A DNA stretch of 64,000 bases from Rhodococcus sp. P1Y (GCF_003641205.1 NZ_CP032762.1:186001-250000); one strand, 5' to 3'; shown: positions 25,976 through 35,912, counted from the stretch's first letter. The notes: a model not told the origin generated them from the sequence alone. Translations and numbers: made by a program.

Positions 25976-26029
25976 GGTGGCTCTCATCGAATGACACGCG
26001 TGTTGGTTCGATAGATTGTCGGAGCCACC
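25976..26029. promoter_or_regulatory. Nested hairpin before the mIHF gene
   Basis: Three stems are nested: GGTGGCTC with GAGCCACC at the outside, ATCGAA with TTCGAT inside, and the ten-base palindrome ACACGCGTGT at the tip. It ends 72 bases before the mIHF start and begins 77 bases after the ligase stop. It could terminate the ligase transcript or be a structured leader; no T-run follows. Confidence 0.5.
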
Positions 26030-26101
26030 AGGCACGATGCAAGAGGGTCGAAGACCACGTCAACAAAGCGACGGGGTCACCACAATCGAGGAGAACAGGC
26101 C

Positions 26102-26416
26102 ATGGCTTTACCAGTATTGACTCCGGAACAGCGCACCGCGGCTCTCGCCAAGGCTGCCGAGGCACGCACTGCCCGGTCGAAGCTGCTGGCCGCCGTCAAG
26201 TCCGGCGAGCTCAGCGTCGCTGACGTTCTCGCGAAGGCCGAGAACGACGAAATCGTCAAGAAGACCAAGGTGTCCGCCCTGATCAAGGCACTTCCGGGTG
26301 TCGGTTCGGTGCGCGCCGCTCAGCTGCTCGAGCAGCTGTCCATCGCAGATACCCGCCGCATCGGTGGCCTCGGCGCAAACCAGCGTGAGGCACTGCTGGC
26401 GGCTGTCGCGTCCTGA
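26102..26416 (+). CDS. mihF: Integration host factor, actinobacterial type (mIHF)
   Basis: Protein of 104 residues matching the actinobacterial IHF family (mIHF/sIHF): MALPVLTPEQRTAALAKAAEARTAR helix, KTKVSALIKALPGVGSVRAAQLLEQL helix-hairpin-helix-like segment and RRIGGLGANQREALL at the C terminus. It binds and bends DNA in the nucleoid. A good GGAGAA ribosome site precedes it. The usual mihF is followed by gmk and rpoZ; here the neighbours are an antiporter regulator and a ligase, so this is probably a second copy or a relocated gene. Confidence in the family is high; orthology is less certain. Confidence 0.9.
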   Translation: MALPVLTPEQRTAALAKAAEARTARSKLLAAVKSGELSVADVLAKAENDEIVKKTKVSALIKALPGVGSVRAAQLLEQLSIADTRRIGGLGANQREALLAAVAS

Positions 26417-26474
26417 TATAGGACTTCTACGACTTGCAGGGTTTCTACACACTCGTCGGGGTTAGCATTCCCCC

Positions 26475-26957
26475 ATGAACGTCGAAGTGACCCTGCTGCC
26501 CGGGATCGGGGTGCGGAAGGATTTCGCCCTCGCATCCGGGCGTCGCATCGGAGTCATCACTCGGAAAGACGGCGCGAACGAGCTCATCGTCTCGCGCAAA
26601 GATGACCCCGACGCAACACAGGCGTCCATCACCCTGAGCAATGAGGAAGCGGCGGCGCTGGGCAATCTGCTCGGCACGCCGCAACTCATTGCTCAGCTCG
26701 GGGAAGAACATCGCGATCTCCCCGGAATCAACACTCGCCAGCTCCCCATCAGGCAAAGCTCGCGATTCGACGGCCGAACTCTCGGCGACACCGCCATGCG
26801 CACCAAGACCGGCGTGTCCATCGTCGCCGTCATGCGCGCCGGCCAGGTGCAACCGTCGCCCACTCCCGACTTCACACTTTCAGCCGGCGATCTGCTGGTC
26901 GCTGTTGGTACAGCAGACGGACTCGACGCAGCAACCAAATTGCTCGGCAATCACTGA
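26475..26957 (+). CDS. TrkA-C-domain regulatory subunit of K+/H+ antiporter (KhtT-like)
   Basis: Cytoplasmic protein of 160 residues. The N-terminal half has MNVEVTLLPGIGVRKDFALASGRR, typical of KhtT-like subunits, and the C-terminal RCK_C/TrkA-C domain runs from about residue 75 with VSIVAVMRAGQ and LSAGDLLVAVGTADGLDAATKLL. It lies two bases upstream of a CPA2-type antiporter gene, so the two form a KhtTU-like pair in which the soluble subunit gates K+ efflux in response to a small cytoplasmic ligand. In Bacillus this ligand is c-di-AMP; here that is inference. Confidence 0.88.
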   Translation: MNVEVTLLPGIGVRKDFALASGRRIGVITRKDGANELIVSRKDDPDATQASITLSNEEAAALGNLLGTPQLIAQLGEEHRDLPGINTRQLPIRQSSRFDGRTLGDTAMRTKTGVSIVAVMRAGQVQPSPTPDFTLSAGDLLVAVGTADGLDAATKLLGNH

Positions 26958-26959
26958 CG

Positions 26960-28120
26960 ATGGCGGAAAGCGCGCTCGCTCTCACCGAGCTCGGCGCCGT
27001 GTTCTTCGCACTGGGGTTACTCGCGCGCCTCGCGGGCAAGATCGGCGTATCCCCCATTCCGTTCTACCTGCTCGGTGGCCTTGCTTTCGGCAACGGAGGC
27101 TTCGTCACGCTCGGCGGTATCGACGAGTTCAGCGAAATCGCCAGCGAGATCGGCGTCATCCTTCTGCTGTTGCTGCTCGGGCTCGAGTACACCGCGACCG
27201 AGCTCGTAACCGGCCTACGCAGGTCGTGGTTGGCGGGCATCGTCGACATCGTCCTCAACTTCGCACCGGGGGCCGTTGTCGCGCTCCTGCTCGGATGGGG
27301 CGGCGTCGGAGCACTCGTACTCGGCGGCGTCACATACATCTCGTCGTCGGGAATCATCGCGAAAGTTCTCACCGACCTCGGCCGGCTGGGTAACCGCGAG
27401 ACGCCCGTCGTGTTGTCGATTCTGGTGTTCGAGGACCTCGCGATGGCGATCTACTTGCCGATCTTGACAGCCGTCCTCAGCGGCGTCAGCTTCCTCGGTG
27501 GTCTCGAAGCGCTCGGAATCTCGCTGTTCGTCATCACGTTCGTACTGGTGGTAGCCCTGCGGTACGGCAGGTTCGTCTCGGCGATCGTCGACAGCCCCGA
27601 CCGCGAGGTCGTCCTGCTCAAGGTCCTCGGATCGGCCCTACTGGTCGCCGGAATTGCGTCGGAACTGCAGGTGTCCGCAGCTGTCGGTGCCTTCCTGCTC
27701 GGTATCGCGATCTCGGGGTCGACGGCCGACAACGCAACCAGGGTGCTCGAACCTCTTCGGGATTTGTTCGCGGCGATGTTCTTCGTAGTGTTCGGGCTTG
27801 CTACCGATCCCGCGACCATTCCCCCGGTCCTCGGCTGGGCCGTCGTGTTGGCCGTCGTCACCACCATCACCAAGGTGATGACGGGGGCCTGGGCTGCGAA
27901 ACGTCAGGGCATCGGCAGACCGGGACGATTACGAGCAGGCGCCGCGCTCGTCGCGCGAGGAGAGTTCTCGATCGTCATCGCGGGGCTCGCAGTCGCAGCC
28001 GGGGCGGTGGAAGGCGAGCTCGCCGCCCTCGCCACCGCGTACGTGCTGCTCATGGCGGTACTCGGGCCGGTGGCCGCGCGGGTGGTCGAGCCGTTGGGCC
28101 GCTTCACCACCCGTGCGTGA
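26960..28120 (+). CDS. CPA2-family cation/proton antiporter (KhtU-like)
   Basis: Membrane antiporter of 386 residues with about 12 to 13 hydrophobic segments. The early helix FALGLLARLAGKIGVSPIPFYLLGGLAFGNGG and LLLLLLGLEYTATEL are typical of KefB/KhtU proteins, and VLVFEDLAMAIYLPIL holds the conserved acidic residue of the ion site. There is no C-terminal KTN domain, which agrees with regulation by the separate preceding subunit. It exchanges K+ (or Na+) for H+ at the cytoplasmic membrane. Confidence 0.9.
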   Translation: MAESALALTELGAVFFALGLLARLAGKIGVSPIPFYLLGGLAFGNGGFVTLGGIDEFSEIASEIGVILLLLLLGLEYTATELVTGLRRSWLAGIVDIVLNFAPGAVVALLLGWGGVGALVLGGVTYISSSGIIAKVLTDLGRLGNRETPVVLSILVFEDLAMAIYLPILTAVLSGVSFLGGLEALGISLFVITFVLVVALRYGRFVSAIVDSPDREVVLLKVLGSALLVAGIASELQVSAAVGAFLLGIAISGSTADNATRVLEPLRDLFAAMFFVVFGLATDPATIPPVLGWAVVLAVVTTITKVMTGAWAAKRQGIGRPGRLRAGAALVARGEFSIVIAGLAVAAGAVEGELAALATAYVLLMAVLGPVAARVVEPLGRFTTRA

Positions 28121-28180
28121 AGAGACACCGCCGGACGTAACTACGCGCGCACGGGCGGCGTCGCCGCATAAGCTGATCGA

Positions 28181-28861
28181 ATGGCTCAGAGGCGTCGACC
28201 GGTATCGAACAGTGCACCGACACTGCGCCGACGCCCCCAGTTGTCGGAGGACGTCGCCAACCACGTCCGTCACATCGTCATGTCCGGCGAAGTTCGGCCA
28301 GGGGACTTCATCAGGCTCGACGAGACGGCCGCGGAACTGGGAGTCAGTGTGACGCCAGTCCGGGAGGCATTGCTGACACTTCGCGGCGAGGGAATGGTCG
28401 AGCTCGTTCCGCATCGTGGGTACGTCGTCTCTCCGCTGACGCCGGACGACATCGTCGACATCTTCTGGCTTCAAGGCCAGATCGCAGTCGAGCTGGTGCG
28501 GCGGGCGGCGCCGAAGATCACCGAGGACGTGATCGCTGAGCTCGAGAAGTTCAACGCATCGTTGGCCACGGCGGTGGAGAAGAATCAGGCCGAGGAAGTC
28601 GAACTCAGCGAATTCGAGTTCCACCGCGTCCTCAACCGACTGACCGGTGCGAACAAGCTCGCCTGGTTTCTCAACAATGCGACCCGCTACACCCCAACCC
28701 GGCTCTACGCCTCGGATCCGGACTGGGGCCGCGCCGCGGTCCGCAATCACACGGACCTGATCGACGCCCTTCGCGTCGGTGACGTCGAGCTGGCGTGTTC
28801 TCTCACGCGCCAGCAGTTCACCGACGGGGCCGAACGCTTGATAGAGCATCGGGGCGCTTGA
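28181..28861 (+). CDS. GntR-family regulator, FCD/FadR type (2)
   Basis: GntR regulator of 226 residues: winged helix at about residues 15-85 (NHVRHIVMSGEVRPGDFIRL, ELGVSVTPVREALLTLRGEGMVELV) and FCD ligand domain with DIFWLQG, SEFEFHRVLNRL and TPTRLYASDPDWG. It is a close paralogue of the regulator at 15695-16348, sharing the segments around RRPQLSEDVA and RYTPTRLYASDP. It is convergent with fadB. Probably responds to an acyl-CoA or related acid. It could act on fadA-fadB, but no shared palindrome was found before fadA. Confidence 0.88.
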   Translation: MAQRRRPVSNSAPTLRRRPQLSEDVANHVRHIVMSGEVRPGDFIRLDETAAELGVSVTPVREALLTLRGEGMVELVPHRGYVVSPLTPDDIVDIFWLQGQIAVELVRRAAPKITEDVIAELEKFNASLATAVEKNQAEEVELSEFEFHRVLNRLTGANKLAWFLNNATRYTPTRLYASDPDWGRAAVRNHTDLIDALRVGDVELACSLTRQQFTDGAERLIEHRGA

Positions 28862-28880
28862 CCCCGGCGGCTCTCATGCC

Positions 28881-28924
28881 AGTGGCGTGGTGAAGTGCCC
28901 CAGAGGGCACTCGACCACGCCACT
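28881..28924. repeat. 44-bp dispersed palindrome, copy 5
   Basis: AGTGGCGTGGTGAAGTGCCC on the left, GGGCACTCGACCACGCCACT on the right around CAGA. Between the convergent GntR and fadB genes. Confidence 0.87.
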
Positions 28925-28935
28925 GGGCAGTGTTG

Positions 28936-31086
28936 CTAGCGCAGAGAATCAGGCGCGGTGAAACGCTCGCCGTACTTCGCAGCCAGGTCGTCGGCACGCT
29001 TCACGAAGCCCGCCTGCCCACCGGGGTAACCGACGATGTACTGGTGGACGCCACCGGTCCAGGCCGGGTAACCGATGCCGAAGATCGAGCCGATGTTGGC
29101 ATCAGCGGTGGTGTTCAGGACACCCTCGTCGAAGCATTTCTGGGTCTCGATGGCCTCGATGAACAGCATGCGCTCGATCAGATCCTCGAACGGGATCTCG
29201 GCCGAGCCCGACTTGAAGGCATCACGCAGACCCGGCCACAGACCGGTGCGCTTGCCGTCGGCGTACTCGTAGAAGCCCGCACCCTTCGCCTTCGACGGAC
29301 GCTCGAACTCGTCGACCATCTTGTCGATGACGGCGCCTGCCGGATCCTCGGGAGGAGTTCCGCCTGCCGCCTTGATTGCGTCGTAGGTTTCCTTGCGGAT
29401 CTTCTGCATCAGGTTGAGCGTCAGCTCGTCGGACAGCTGCAGAGGTGCTGCTGGGTAGCCGGCCTGCAGACCTGCTTGCTCGATTGTCGACGGCTCGACG
29501 CCCTCGCCCAGCATCGAGATGGCCTCGTTGATGAACGTCCCGATAACGCGAGAGGTAAAGAATCCGCGGCTGTCGTTGACGACGATCGGAGTCTTCTTGA
29601 TGATCTGCACCAGGTCGAAGGCCTTGGCCAACGCAGCGTCCGACGTGTTGTCGCCGCGGATGATCTCCACGAGCGGCATCTTGTCGACGGGTGAGAAGAA
29701 GTGGATTCCGATGAAGTCTTCCTGACGCTTCACGCCCTTCGCGAGGCTCGTGATAGGAAGCGTGGAGGTGTTGGAACCGAGCAGCGCCGTCGGGTCGACG
29801 AGGTCCTCGATCTCCTGGAAGACCTTCTGCTTGAGCTCCTCGGACTCGAAGACTGCCTCGATGACGAGGTCTGCGCCCTCGACGTCCTTGGCGTCCGCGG
29901 TCGGATGGATACGTGCCAGCAGCGCGTCGGACTTCTCCTGCGTCGTCTTGCCACGCGAGAGTGCCTTGGCCTCGATGGCCTCGGAGTACGCCTTGCCCTT
30001 CTGCGCGGACTCGAGCGCGACATCCTTGAGCACGACGTCGATTCCGGCCTTGGCACAGACGTACGCGATACCGGCGCCCATCATGCCTGCACCGAGAACG
30101 GCCACCTTCGTGAACGTCGTCTTCTCGATGCCGTCCGGACGCGACTTGCCCGCGTTGATCGCCTGCAGGTCGAAGAAGAACGCCTGGATCATGTTCTTCG
30201 AGACCTGGCCGGTGACGAGCTCGGTGAAGTACCGCGACTCGATGGTCGACGCGTTGTCGAAGTCGACCTGAGCGCCTTCCACCGCGGCCGCGAGAATCGC
30301 ACGCGGCGCCGGCATCGGCGCACCCTTGATCTGCTTGCGCAGGTTCGACGGGAACGCAGGCAGAACCGCAGCCAACTTCGGGTTCGACGGGGTGCCGCCG
30401 GGGATCTTGTAACCCTTGACGTCCCACGGTGCGACGCCACCCTCGGGGTTGGCCTTGATCCATGCCTTGGCTGCGGGCACGAGTGCGTCGACGCTGTCGA
30501 CGAGTTCGTGCACGAGGCCGATTTCGAGTGCCTTCTCGGGACGGAATCGGGTGCCTTGCGCAAGCACCGTCATGAACCCGTTCTGGATACCGAGCAGACG
30601 CGTGATGCGGGTGACTCCGCCGCCGCCGGGCAGCAGACCGAGGGAGACCTCGGGCAGTCCGAGCTGGACGCCGGAAACGTTCGCCGCGATGCGGTGATGC
30701 GTAGCGAGCGCGATTTCCAAGCCGCCGCCGAGCGCAGCGCCGTTGATCGCGGCCACGACGGGCCTGCCCAGCTTCTCGATGCGTCGCAGCTGAGCTTTGA
30801 CTTCCTGAACCTCGTCGAACACGCGCTGCGCGTCCTCGGGCTGCGCGGTGATGAGGCTGTTGAGGTCACCGCCTGCGAAGAACGTCTTCTTCGCGGACGT
30901 GATGACGACGCCGTTGACGGTGTCGATTTCGGCTTCGAGCCGGTCGACGGTCGCGCCCATCGAGTCCTTGTAGATCTGGTTCATCGTGTTGGCGCTGGAG
31001 TTCGGGTCATCGAGCGTCAGTACGACGATGCCGTCGGAATCCTGGTCCCACTTGATCATGTTTGTGGCGGTTTCAGTGTTTGTCAT
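28936..31086 (-). CDS. fadB: Fatty acid oxidation complex alpha subunit FadB
   Basis: Bifunctional enoyl-CoA hydratase and L-3-hydroxyacyl-CoA dehydrogenase of 716 residues, close in size to mycobacterial FadB. The crotonase domain (residues 1-200) has [10 protein letters not shown] and [16 protein letters not shown], with the second catalytic Glu in [16 protein letters not shown]. The NAD-binding Rossmann motif [16 protein letters not shown] is near residue 332, the catalytic His is in [17 protein letters not shown], and the C-terminal dehydrogenase domain is complete. It is nine bases downstream of fadA, and its ribosome site overlaps the fadA stop. Together they carry out the last three steps of beta-oxidation. 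Confidence 0.96.
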   Translation of the reverse strand: MTNTETATNMIKWDQDSDGIVVLTLDDPNSSANTMNQIYKDSMGATVDRLEAEIDTVNGVVITSAKKTFFAGGDLNSLITAQPEDAQRVFDEVQEVKAQLRRIEKLGRPVVAAINGAALGGGLEIALATHHRIAANVSGVQLGLPEVSLGLLPGGGGVTRITRLLGIQNGFMTVLAQGTRFRPEKALEIGLVHELVDSVDALVPAAKAWIKANPEGGVAPWDVKGYKIPGGTPSNPKLAAVLPAFPSNLRKQIKGAPMPAPRAILAAAVEGAQVDFDNASTIESRYFTELVTGQVSKNMIQAFFFDLQAINAGKSRPDGIEKTTFTKVAVLGAGMMGAGIAYVCAKAGIDVVLKDVALESAQKGKAYSEAIEAKALSRGKTTQEKSDALLARIHPTADAKDVEGADLVIEAVFESEELKQKVFQEIEDLVDPTALLGSNTSTLPITSLAKGVKRQEDFIGIHFFSPVDKMPLVEIIRGDNTSDAALAKAFDLVQIIKKTPIVVNDSRGFFTSRVIGTFINEAISMLGEGVEPSTIEQAGLQAGYPAAPLQLSDELTLNLMQKIRKETYDAIKAAGGTPPEDPAGAVIDKMVDEFERPSKAKGAGFYEYADGKRTGLWPGLRDAFKSGSAEIPFEDLIERMLFIEAIETQKCFDEGVLNTTADANIGSIFGIGYPAWTGGVHQYIVGYPGGQAGFVKRADDLAAKYGERFTAPDSLR

Positions 31087-31095
31087 GTCTCAGCC

Positions 31096-32307
31096 TCAGA
31101 CTCGCTCGATGATGGTGGCAACGCCCATGCCGCCGCCGATGCACAGGGTGATGAGGGCGTACCGGCCGCCGCGCCGCTCGAGCTCGTCGAGCACGGTTCC
31201 GGTGATCATGGCGCCGGTGGCACCGAGTGGGTGGCCCATCGCGATGGCGCCGCCGTTGACGTTGAGCTTCTCGTTCGGGATCTGAAGATCCTTCTGGAAG
31301 CGGAGGACGACGGATGCGAACGCCTCGTTGAGCTCGAAGAGATCGATGTCGTCGACGGTCAATCCTGCGGTCGCGAGGACCTTCTTCGACGCGGGTGTCG
31401 GGCCCGTCAGCATGATCGTCGTGTCGGCGCCGGAGGTGGCGGTCGCGACGATGCGTGCACGCGGAACCAGGTTCAGGTCCTTGCCTGCCTGCTCACTACC
31501 GACGAGCACGAGGGCTGCGCCGTCGACGATGCCCGAGCTGTTGCCGCCGGTGTGGACGTGATCGATCTTCTCGATCCAGTGGTACTTCTGGAGAGCGACG
31601 TCGTCGAATCCGCCCATCGCGGCAATGCCGGTGAAGGCCGGGTTGAGCTTGCCGAGCGATTCGACGGTAGTGCCCGGACGCATGTGCTCGTCCTGGTCGA
31701 GGATGAGCAGGCCGTTCTGATCGGTGACGGGTACGACCGACTTGGCGAAGTAGCCACCCGACCATGCTGCGGCGGCGCGCTCCTGCGACTGCACGGCGTA
31801 GGCGTCGACATCTTCGCGGCTGAACCCCTCGATCGTCGCGATGAGATCGGCACCGATGCCCTGCGGAGCGAAGTAGGTGTCGTAGTTGGTGGCCGGGTCC
31901 ATTGCCCAAGCTCCGCCGTCGCTGCCCATGGGAACGCGGGACATCGACTCGACGCCGCCTGCGATCACGAGTTCGTCCCACCCGGAACGCACCTTCTGCG
32001 CAGCCAGGTTGACGGCTTCGAGGCCCGAGGCGCAGAAGCGATTGAGCTGGAATCCACCGACGGTGTCCGGCATCTTCGCCGCGAGTACCGCAGTACGCGC
32101 GATGTCGGCGCCCTGGTCACCCACGGGAGACACGACGCCGAGAATCAAGTCGGAGATGCGGTTCTCGTCCAGGTCGGGAAATCTACGACGGAGTTCGTCG
32201 ATCAAACCGGTGACCAGAGAAATCGGCTTCACCGAATGCAGCGAGCCGTTCTTCCCCTTGCCACGCGGGGTCCTGATGGCTTCGTAAATGAACGCTTCTG
32301 TAGTCAC
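31096..32307 (-). CDS. fadA: Acetyl-CoA acyltransferase (3-ketoacyl-CoA thiolase) FadA
   Basis: Thiolase of 403 residues that cleaves 3-ketoacyl-CoA with CoA to acetyl-CoA and a shortened acyl-CoA. The nucleophile Cys92 is in [13 protein letters not shown], the catalytic His in [16 protein letters not shown], and the acid Cys in [12 protein letters not shown] at the C terminus. GTG start behind GGAAGG. First gene of the fadA-fadB operon, forming the alpha2beta2 trifunctional complex. The 254-base region upstream is shared with a divergent small hypothetical gene; no clear operator for the nearby GntR was seen. Confidence 0.95.
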   Translation of the reverse strand: MTTEAFIYEAIRTPRGKGKNGSLHSVKPISLVTGLIDELRRRFPDLDENRISDLILGVVSPVGDQGADIARTAVLAAKMPDTVGGFQLNRFCASGLEAVNLAAQKVRSGWDELVIAGGVESMSRVPMGSDGGAWAMDPATNYDTYFAPQGIGADLIATIEGFSREDVDAYAVQSQERAAAAWSGGYFAKSVVPVTDQNGLLILDQDEHMRPGTTVESLGKLNPAFTGIAAMGGFDDVALQKYHWIEKIDHVHTGGNSSGIVDGAALVLVGSEQAGKDLNLVPRARIVATATSGADTTIMLTGPTPASKKVLATAGLTVDDIDLFELNEAFASVVLRFQKDLQIPNEKLNVNGGAIAMGHPLGATGAMITGTVLDELERRGGRYALITLCIGGGMGVATIIERV

Positions 32308-32561
32308 AGCGCGGTCGTCCTTCCACGTACTTCAAGGTTCGGCGGCACCACCCGGCGCCGCAGGACGCGAGGAATACACCTCGGCTTCCCTCAGATTAGA
32401 ACGCGTTGCATTGACTTGTAAGGACCGAAACGAGCGCGGTCCGTGACCGGTTCGTTCGTTTGGGTTCGACCGGAGCGGGGTAGAACTATCCTCGCCACTG
32501 GGGGGGCATGGAGTGGAGCCTGGAGATGTACTCGGGCTTGGCAGCAACGGAGATGATGACC

Positions 32562-32795
32562 ATGGACACCCACAAGCCGTTTGCGGTCGGCGCTACCGTC
32601 AAGGTGCGCTACAGCTCCGACCAATCGATTCCTCGCGATCAATGGTCCAAGGAATTGGGCGTGATCAAGGAAGACTTCGGCGAGCAGATGGCGGACGTGT
32701 CCGGGCGGACCTGGGCTCTGGCCCACCGCTACGCCGTCGCGTTGGACGACGGTCGTCTGGTCTTCGTCGACCCGGACGACATCGAAGCGTCCTGA
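32562..32795 (+). CDS. Small hypothetical protein
   Basis: Protein of 77 residues, acidic, with KPFAVGATVKVRYSSDQS and HRYAVALDDGRLVFVDPDDIEAS, which suggests a small beta-barrel, perhaps SH3-like. Three in-frame ATG codons lie close together; the third is chosen because GGAG sits nine bases before it. It is divergent from fadA and convergent with dnaX. I do not recognise the family. Confidence 0.65.
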   Translation: MDTHKPFAVGATVKVRYSSDQSIPRDQWSKELGVIKEDFGEQMADVSGRTWALAHRYAVALDDGRLVFVDPDDIEAS

Positions 32796-32837
32796 CGCCG
32801 ATCTTTTCGGGGGAGCTAGCACCCCTGTTGCCGAGCT

Positions 32838-32914
32838 GACACACCTTCTACGACGCGAACAGGTGTGCCAGGTCCGCAAAAAGGGTGTCAGGTCGACAAC
32901 GGGTGTGTCAGGTC
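32838..32914. repeat. Degenerate GGTGTGTCAGGTC repeats
   Basis: One inverted (TGACACACC) and three direct imperfect copies of GGTGTGTCAGGTC lie between the small hypothetical gene and the end of dnaX. The inverted and first direct copy can pair as a weak hairpin. A similar GTGTCAGGTCA occurs once near 58115. Confidence 0.5.
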
Positions 32915-32927
32915 TGGGGCCAGCGAC

Positions 32928-35225
32928 TCATTCCTTGAGGGGCGTCGCACCCAACTGTGTTTGAAGTAGCTCCATCGCCACAGTCTCCGGATCACGCCTG
33001 ATCGACGGATCGGCCGGCTCGGCTGCAGCCTTCATCAGCTCTTCTTCGTCCTCGGGTGTCTCCGGCGGCGGCGGTCCGGCCGGCTCGGGGTCATCCGGGT
33101 AGTCGGGAGCCTCGGGCGGAGGAATGTCGTCGTACGACGAGCCGTCGCCTGCCGAGCCGAACGCATCGTCCGTCGTCCGGGCAGGTTTGTTGCTCTGGCT
33201 CGGACGGGAGAACTTGGTCGGCGGAGTTTTCGGGGCCTCTGGTGCCCCTTTCGTCACCGGTGCTTCTCCCGCCGGTGCAGCTGCTCCGACGACACACGTC
33301 ACTGCCCAATCGACTCCGAAGACATCCTTGAGCGCGTCCCTGATGACGTCGGCGTTCCGAGCCTCCTGAAGCCGCTTGGCCAGTGGCGCCGAATCGTGGC
33401 CCAGAGTGATGGAATCTGCGTCCACCGCTCGTACCGACGCGCCCGACAACATCACCTCGACAGTCCTACTCCGCTCGCGCACCTTGCCGCGCACCTCGGA
33501 CCAGACCGCTCGTACCGCAGCAGCATCAGGCTGGTTCGACGCCGCAACGGGCTCGGGCTGGGGTTCCGGTTCGGGTTGGGGTTCCGGAACCAACGATGGC
33601 GCCGGCTCTGGCTCCGGTGCAGGTGCAGGCTCAGGTGTCGAGACGGGCTGAGGCTCGGGCTCCGCGACAGACTCCGACGTCGGTTCAGCCTCGGGTGTCG
33701 GTTCAGGCTCCGGTGCCGGGACAGGTTCAGGCGTAGGTGCAGGCTCCGGCGTAGGCGCAGGCTCCGGCGTAGGCGTAGGCGCAGGCTCCGGCGTAGGCGC
33801 AGGCTCCGGCGTTGGGACGGGCCGAGGTGCAGGCTCCGGCTCCGGCTCGGGGACGGACGCGGGTGGTGGCGTCGGGACAGTTGCGGCAGGAGGCGTCGGG
33901 ACAGTTGCGGCAGGAGGCGCAGCGGGAGGCGGCGACGGTTCCTCGGCGGCCCGCTGAGAGGGACGCACGAATTTGACCGGGGTGTCGTCGACGGGAGCCG
34001 CAGCAGTGGGTTCGGCCCGCCGCGGCGACGCGATCTGATCGACGGCAGCCTGCTCACCGGCGGGGAGCGTGACGTCGAGACGTCGCTCCAAGCGCTCCAG
34101 CCGTTGCAGCACAGCCGATTCGGCGTCCGACGCGGACGGCAGAAGCATGCGCGCACACATGACCTCGAGCAACAGGCGCGGCGCCGTCGCCCCGCGCATC
34201 TCACCGAGACCCGCGTGGATGATTTCGGCATAGCGAGCCAGCGTGGCGGACCCGATACGTTCGGACTCGTCGCGCAGGCGCTCGAGGACGTCACCGGGTA
34301 CGTCGACGAGACCTCGCTCCCCTGCGTCGGGAACCGCCCGCATGAGAATCAGGTCGCGGAGCCGTTCGAGGAGGTCCGTCGCGAACCGCCTGGGGTCGTG
34401 ACCTGCGTCGACAACCTTGTCGACGGTACCGAACAGGGAGCCACCGTCACCGGCTGCCAGAGCGTCGACGGCTTCGTCGATGAGCGCGACGTCGGTGACT
34501 CCGAGCAGCGACAACGCACGCGGGTACGTGACGCCTTCTGGGCCGGCACCGGCGAGGAGTTGATCGAGGACGCTGAGCGAGTCGCGCGGCGAGCCACCCC
34601 CGGCTCGGATCACCAACGGATAGACCGGATCCTCGACGGCAACGCTCTCCTGAGCGGTGATTTTTTCCAACAAGCCGCGCATGGTCGAGGGCGGCAGCAA
34701 GCGGAACGGATAGTGGTGCGTCCTGGACCTGATGGTCGGCAACACCTTTTCGGGCTCGGTCGTCGCGAAGATGAAGACCAGATGCTCCGGCGGTTCCTCG
34801 ACAACCTTCAGCAGCGCATTGAAGCCTGCCGTCGTGACCATGTGGGCCTCGTCGATGATGAAAATGACGTAGCGCGATTCGGCGGGCGCGTAGACCGCTT
34901 TGTCTCGCAGATCCCTGGCGTCGTCGACGCCGCCGTGGCTTGCCGCGTCCATCTCGACGACGTCGAGGTTTCCTGGGCCTCCCGGCGCGAGGGCTACACA
35001 CGAGTTGCAGACACCGCACGGAGTCGACGTCGGCCCTTCGGCGCAGTTGAGCGAGCGCGCGAGGATGCGCGCCGACGAGGTCTTTCCGCAACCGCGAGGC
35101 CCGGAGAAGAGGTACGCGTGATTGATCCGGTTGGAGTTGAGCGCAACACTCAACGGCTCGGTGACGTGCTCCTGTCCGACGACCTCAGCGAACGTCGCAG
35201 GACGGTACTTCCGGTAGAGAGCCAC
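32928..35225 (-). CDS. dnaX: DNA polymerase III subunit gamma/tau
   Basis: Clamp-loader ATPase of 765 residues. Walker [16 protein letters not shown] is near residue 43, a Cys4 zinc motif follows (CAEG, CGVCNSC), the DEAH-like [26 protein letters not shown] box is near residue 120, and the sensor [13 protein letters not shown] follows. Domain III is followed by a long Pro/Glu/Ala/Thr linker (about residues 415-555) encoded by tandem repeats, then a C-terminal tau-like domain. In the related mycobacterial order, dnaX neighbours the aminotransferase and SRP RNA; here about 6.6 kb of other genes separate them. Confidence 0.96.
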   Translation of the reverse strand: MALYRKYRPATFAEVVGQEHVTEPLSVALNSNRINHAYLFSGPRGCGKTSSARILARSLNCAEGPTSTPCGVCNSCVALAPGGPGNLDVVEMDAASHGGVDDARDLRDKAVYAPAESRYVIFIIDEAHMVTTAGFNALLKVVEEPPEHLVFIFATTEPEKVLPTIRSRTHHYPFRLLPPSTMRGLLEKITAQESVAVEDPVYPLVIRAGGGSPRDSLSVLDQLLAGAGPEGVTYPRALSLLGVTDVALIDEAVDALAAGDGGSLFGTVDKVVDAGHDPRRFATDLLERLRDLILMRAVPDAGERGLVDVPGDVLERLRDESERIGSATLARYAEIIHAGLGEMRGATAPRLLLEVMCARMLLPSASDAESAVLQRLERLERRLDVTLPAGEQAAVDQIASPRRAEPTAAAPVDDTPVKFVRPSQRAAEEPSPPPAAPPAATVPTPPAATVPTPPPASVPEPEPEPAPRPVPTPEPAPTPEPAPTPTPEPAPTPEPAPTPEPVPAPEPEPTPEAEPTSESVAEPEPQPVSTPEPAPAPEPEPAPSLVPEPQPEPEPQPEPVAASNQPDAAAVRAVWSEVRGKVRERSRTVEVMLSGASVRAVDADSITLGHDSAPLAKRLQEARNADVIRDALKDVFGVDWAVTCVVGAAAPAGEAPVTKGAPEAPKTPPTKFSRPSQSNKPARTTDDAFGSAGDGSSYDDIPPPEAPDYPDDPEPAGPPPPETPEDEEELMKAAAEPADPSIRRDPETVAMELLQTQLGATPLKE
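33733..33812. repeat. 18-bp repeats encoding the DnaX linker
   Basis: Tandem units built from GCGTAGGCGCAGGCTCCG code for Ala-Pro-Thr-Pro-Glu-Pro repeats on the minus strand. Units vary slightly (GCGTAGGCGTAG insert), as expected for a slippage-prone coding minisatellite. Confidence 0.75.
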
Positions 35226-35300
35226 GGAAGGAGGGTACCGGCGCGCACCGACACCGGCATCAATGCCCCGTGGATCTTCTCGGCGAGAACGGCGGGGCGA

Positions 35301-35888
35301 TCACTTGTTCTTCGCAGCCGCCTTCGCGGCCTTCTTGAACTCGCGAACTTCGAGGAGAGATTTCTCGTCGACGACGTCGGCGATCGAGCGTCGTGACCCG
35401 TCGTCGCCGTATGCGCCTGCAGCCTTGCGCCACCCGTCGGGTGTTACGCCCATCTGCTTTCCGAGCAGCGCCAGGAAGATCCGAGCTTTCTGGTCTCCGT
35501 ACCCGGGCAATGCTTTCAAGCGCTTCAGTACCTCGGCGCCGTCGGGATCCTCGCGTCGCCAGATCTGGTCGGGTTTGCCGTCGTAGTTTTCGACGATGAA
35601 CTCGGCGAGACCCTGAATCCGTTTGGCCATCGATCCTGGGAACCGATGCACGGCAGGCGTTGTCGCGCACACGGCGGCGAATTCCTCCGGGTCGGCTCGG
35701 GCGATGGTGTCGACCTTCAGGTCGCCGAGCCGGTCGACCAGCTTCTTCGGCCCGGCGAACGCCGACTCCATCGGAACCTGCTGATCCAACAGCATCCCGA
35801 TGAGCAGTGCGAACGGGTCCTCGGCCAACAGTGCGTCGGCTTCTGCGTCACCGGTCAAGTGCAGTGTGGGAGACATGGCACCGATCAT
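35301..35888 (-). CDS. HhH-GPD-type base excision DNA repair protein
   Basis: DNA glycosylase-like protein of 195 residues. HhH-GPD features: ALLIGMLLDQQVPMESAFAGP, and the hairpin LKALPGYGDQKARIFLALLGKQMG near residue 140, with a lysine-rich C-terminal tail ending KKAAKAAAKNK. There is no C-terminal iron-sulfur cysteine cluster. The start used follows GAGGCGG; a second ATG four codons in (MSPTLHLTG) is the alternative. Probably recognises damaged bases, but substrate and lyase activity cannot be judged. Convergent with nothing; the next gene on the same strand begins 24 bases downstream of its start region. Confidence 0.85.
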   Translation of the reverse strand: MIGAMSPTLHLTGDAEADALLAEDPFALLIGMLLDQQVPMESAFAGPKKLVDRLGDLKVDTIARADPEEFAAVCATTPAVHRFPGSMAKRIQGLAEFIVENYDGKPDQIWRREDPDGAEVLKRLKALPGYGDQKARIFLALLGKQMGVTPDGWRKAAGAYGDDGSRRSIADVVDEKSLLEVREFKKAAKAAAKNK

Positions 35889-35912
35889 GCCACCGCCTCG
35901 ATCTCGAGCCAC

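Noticed and set aside
29701..32421. Long plus-strand open frame of about 900 codons opposite fadB and fadA
   Set aside because: It is a mirror of GC-rich codons; the minus strand encodes two complete conserved enzymes and the plus product has no recognisable motif.
32928..35225. Programmed frameshift in dnaX producing gamma
   Set aside because: No A-rich slippery sequence is visible; the frame runs through to the C-terminal domain.
33396..35396. Long plus-strand open frame opposite dnaX
   Set aside because: Arg-rich shadow of dnaX and its repeats, with no family features.
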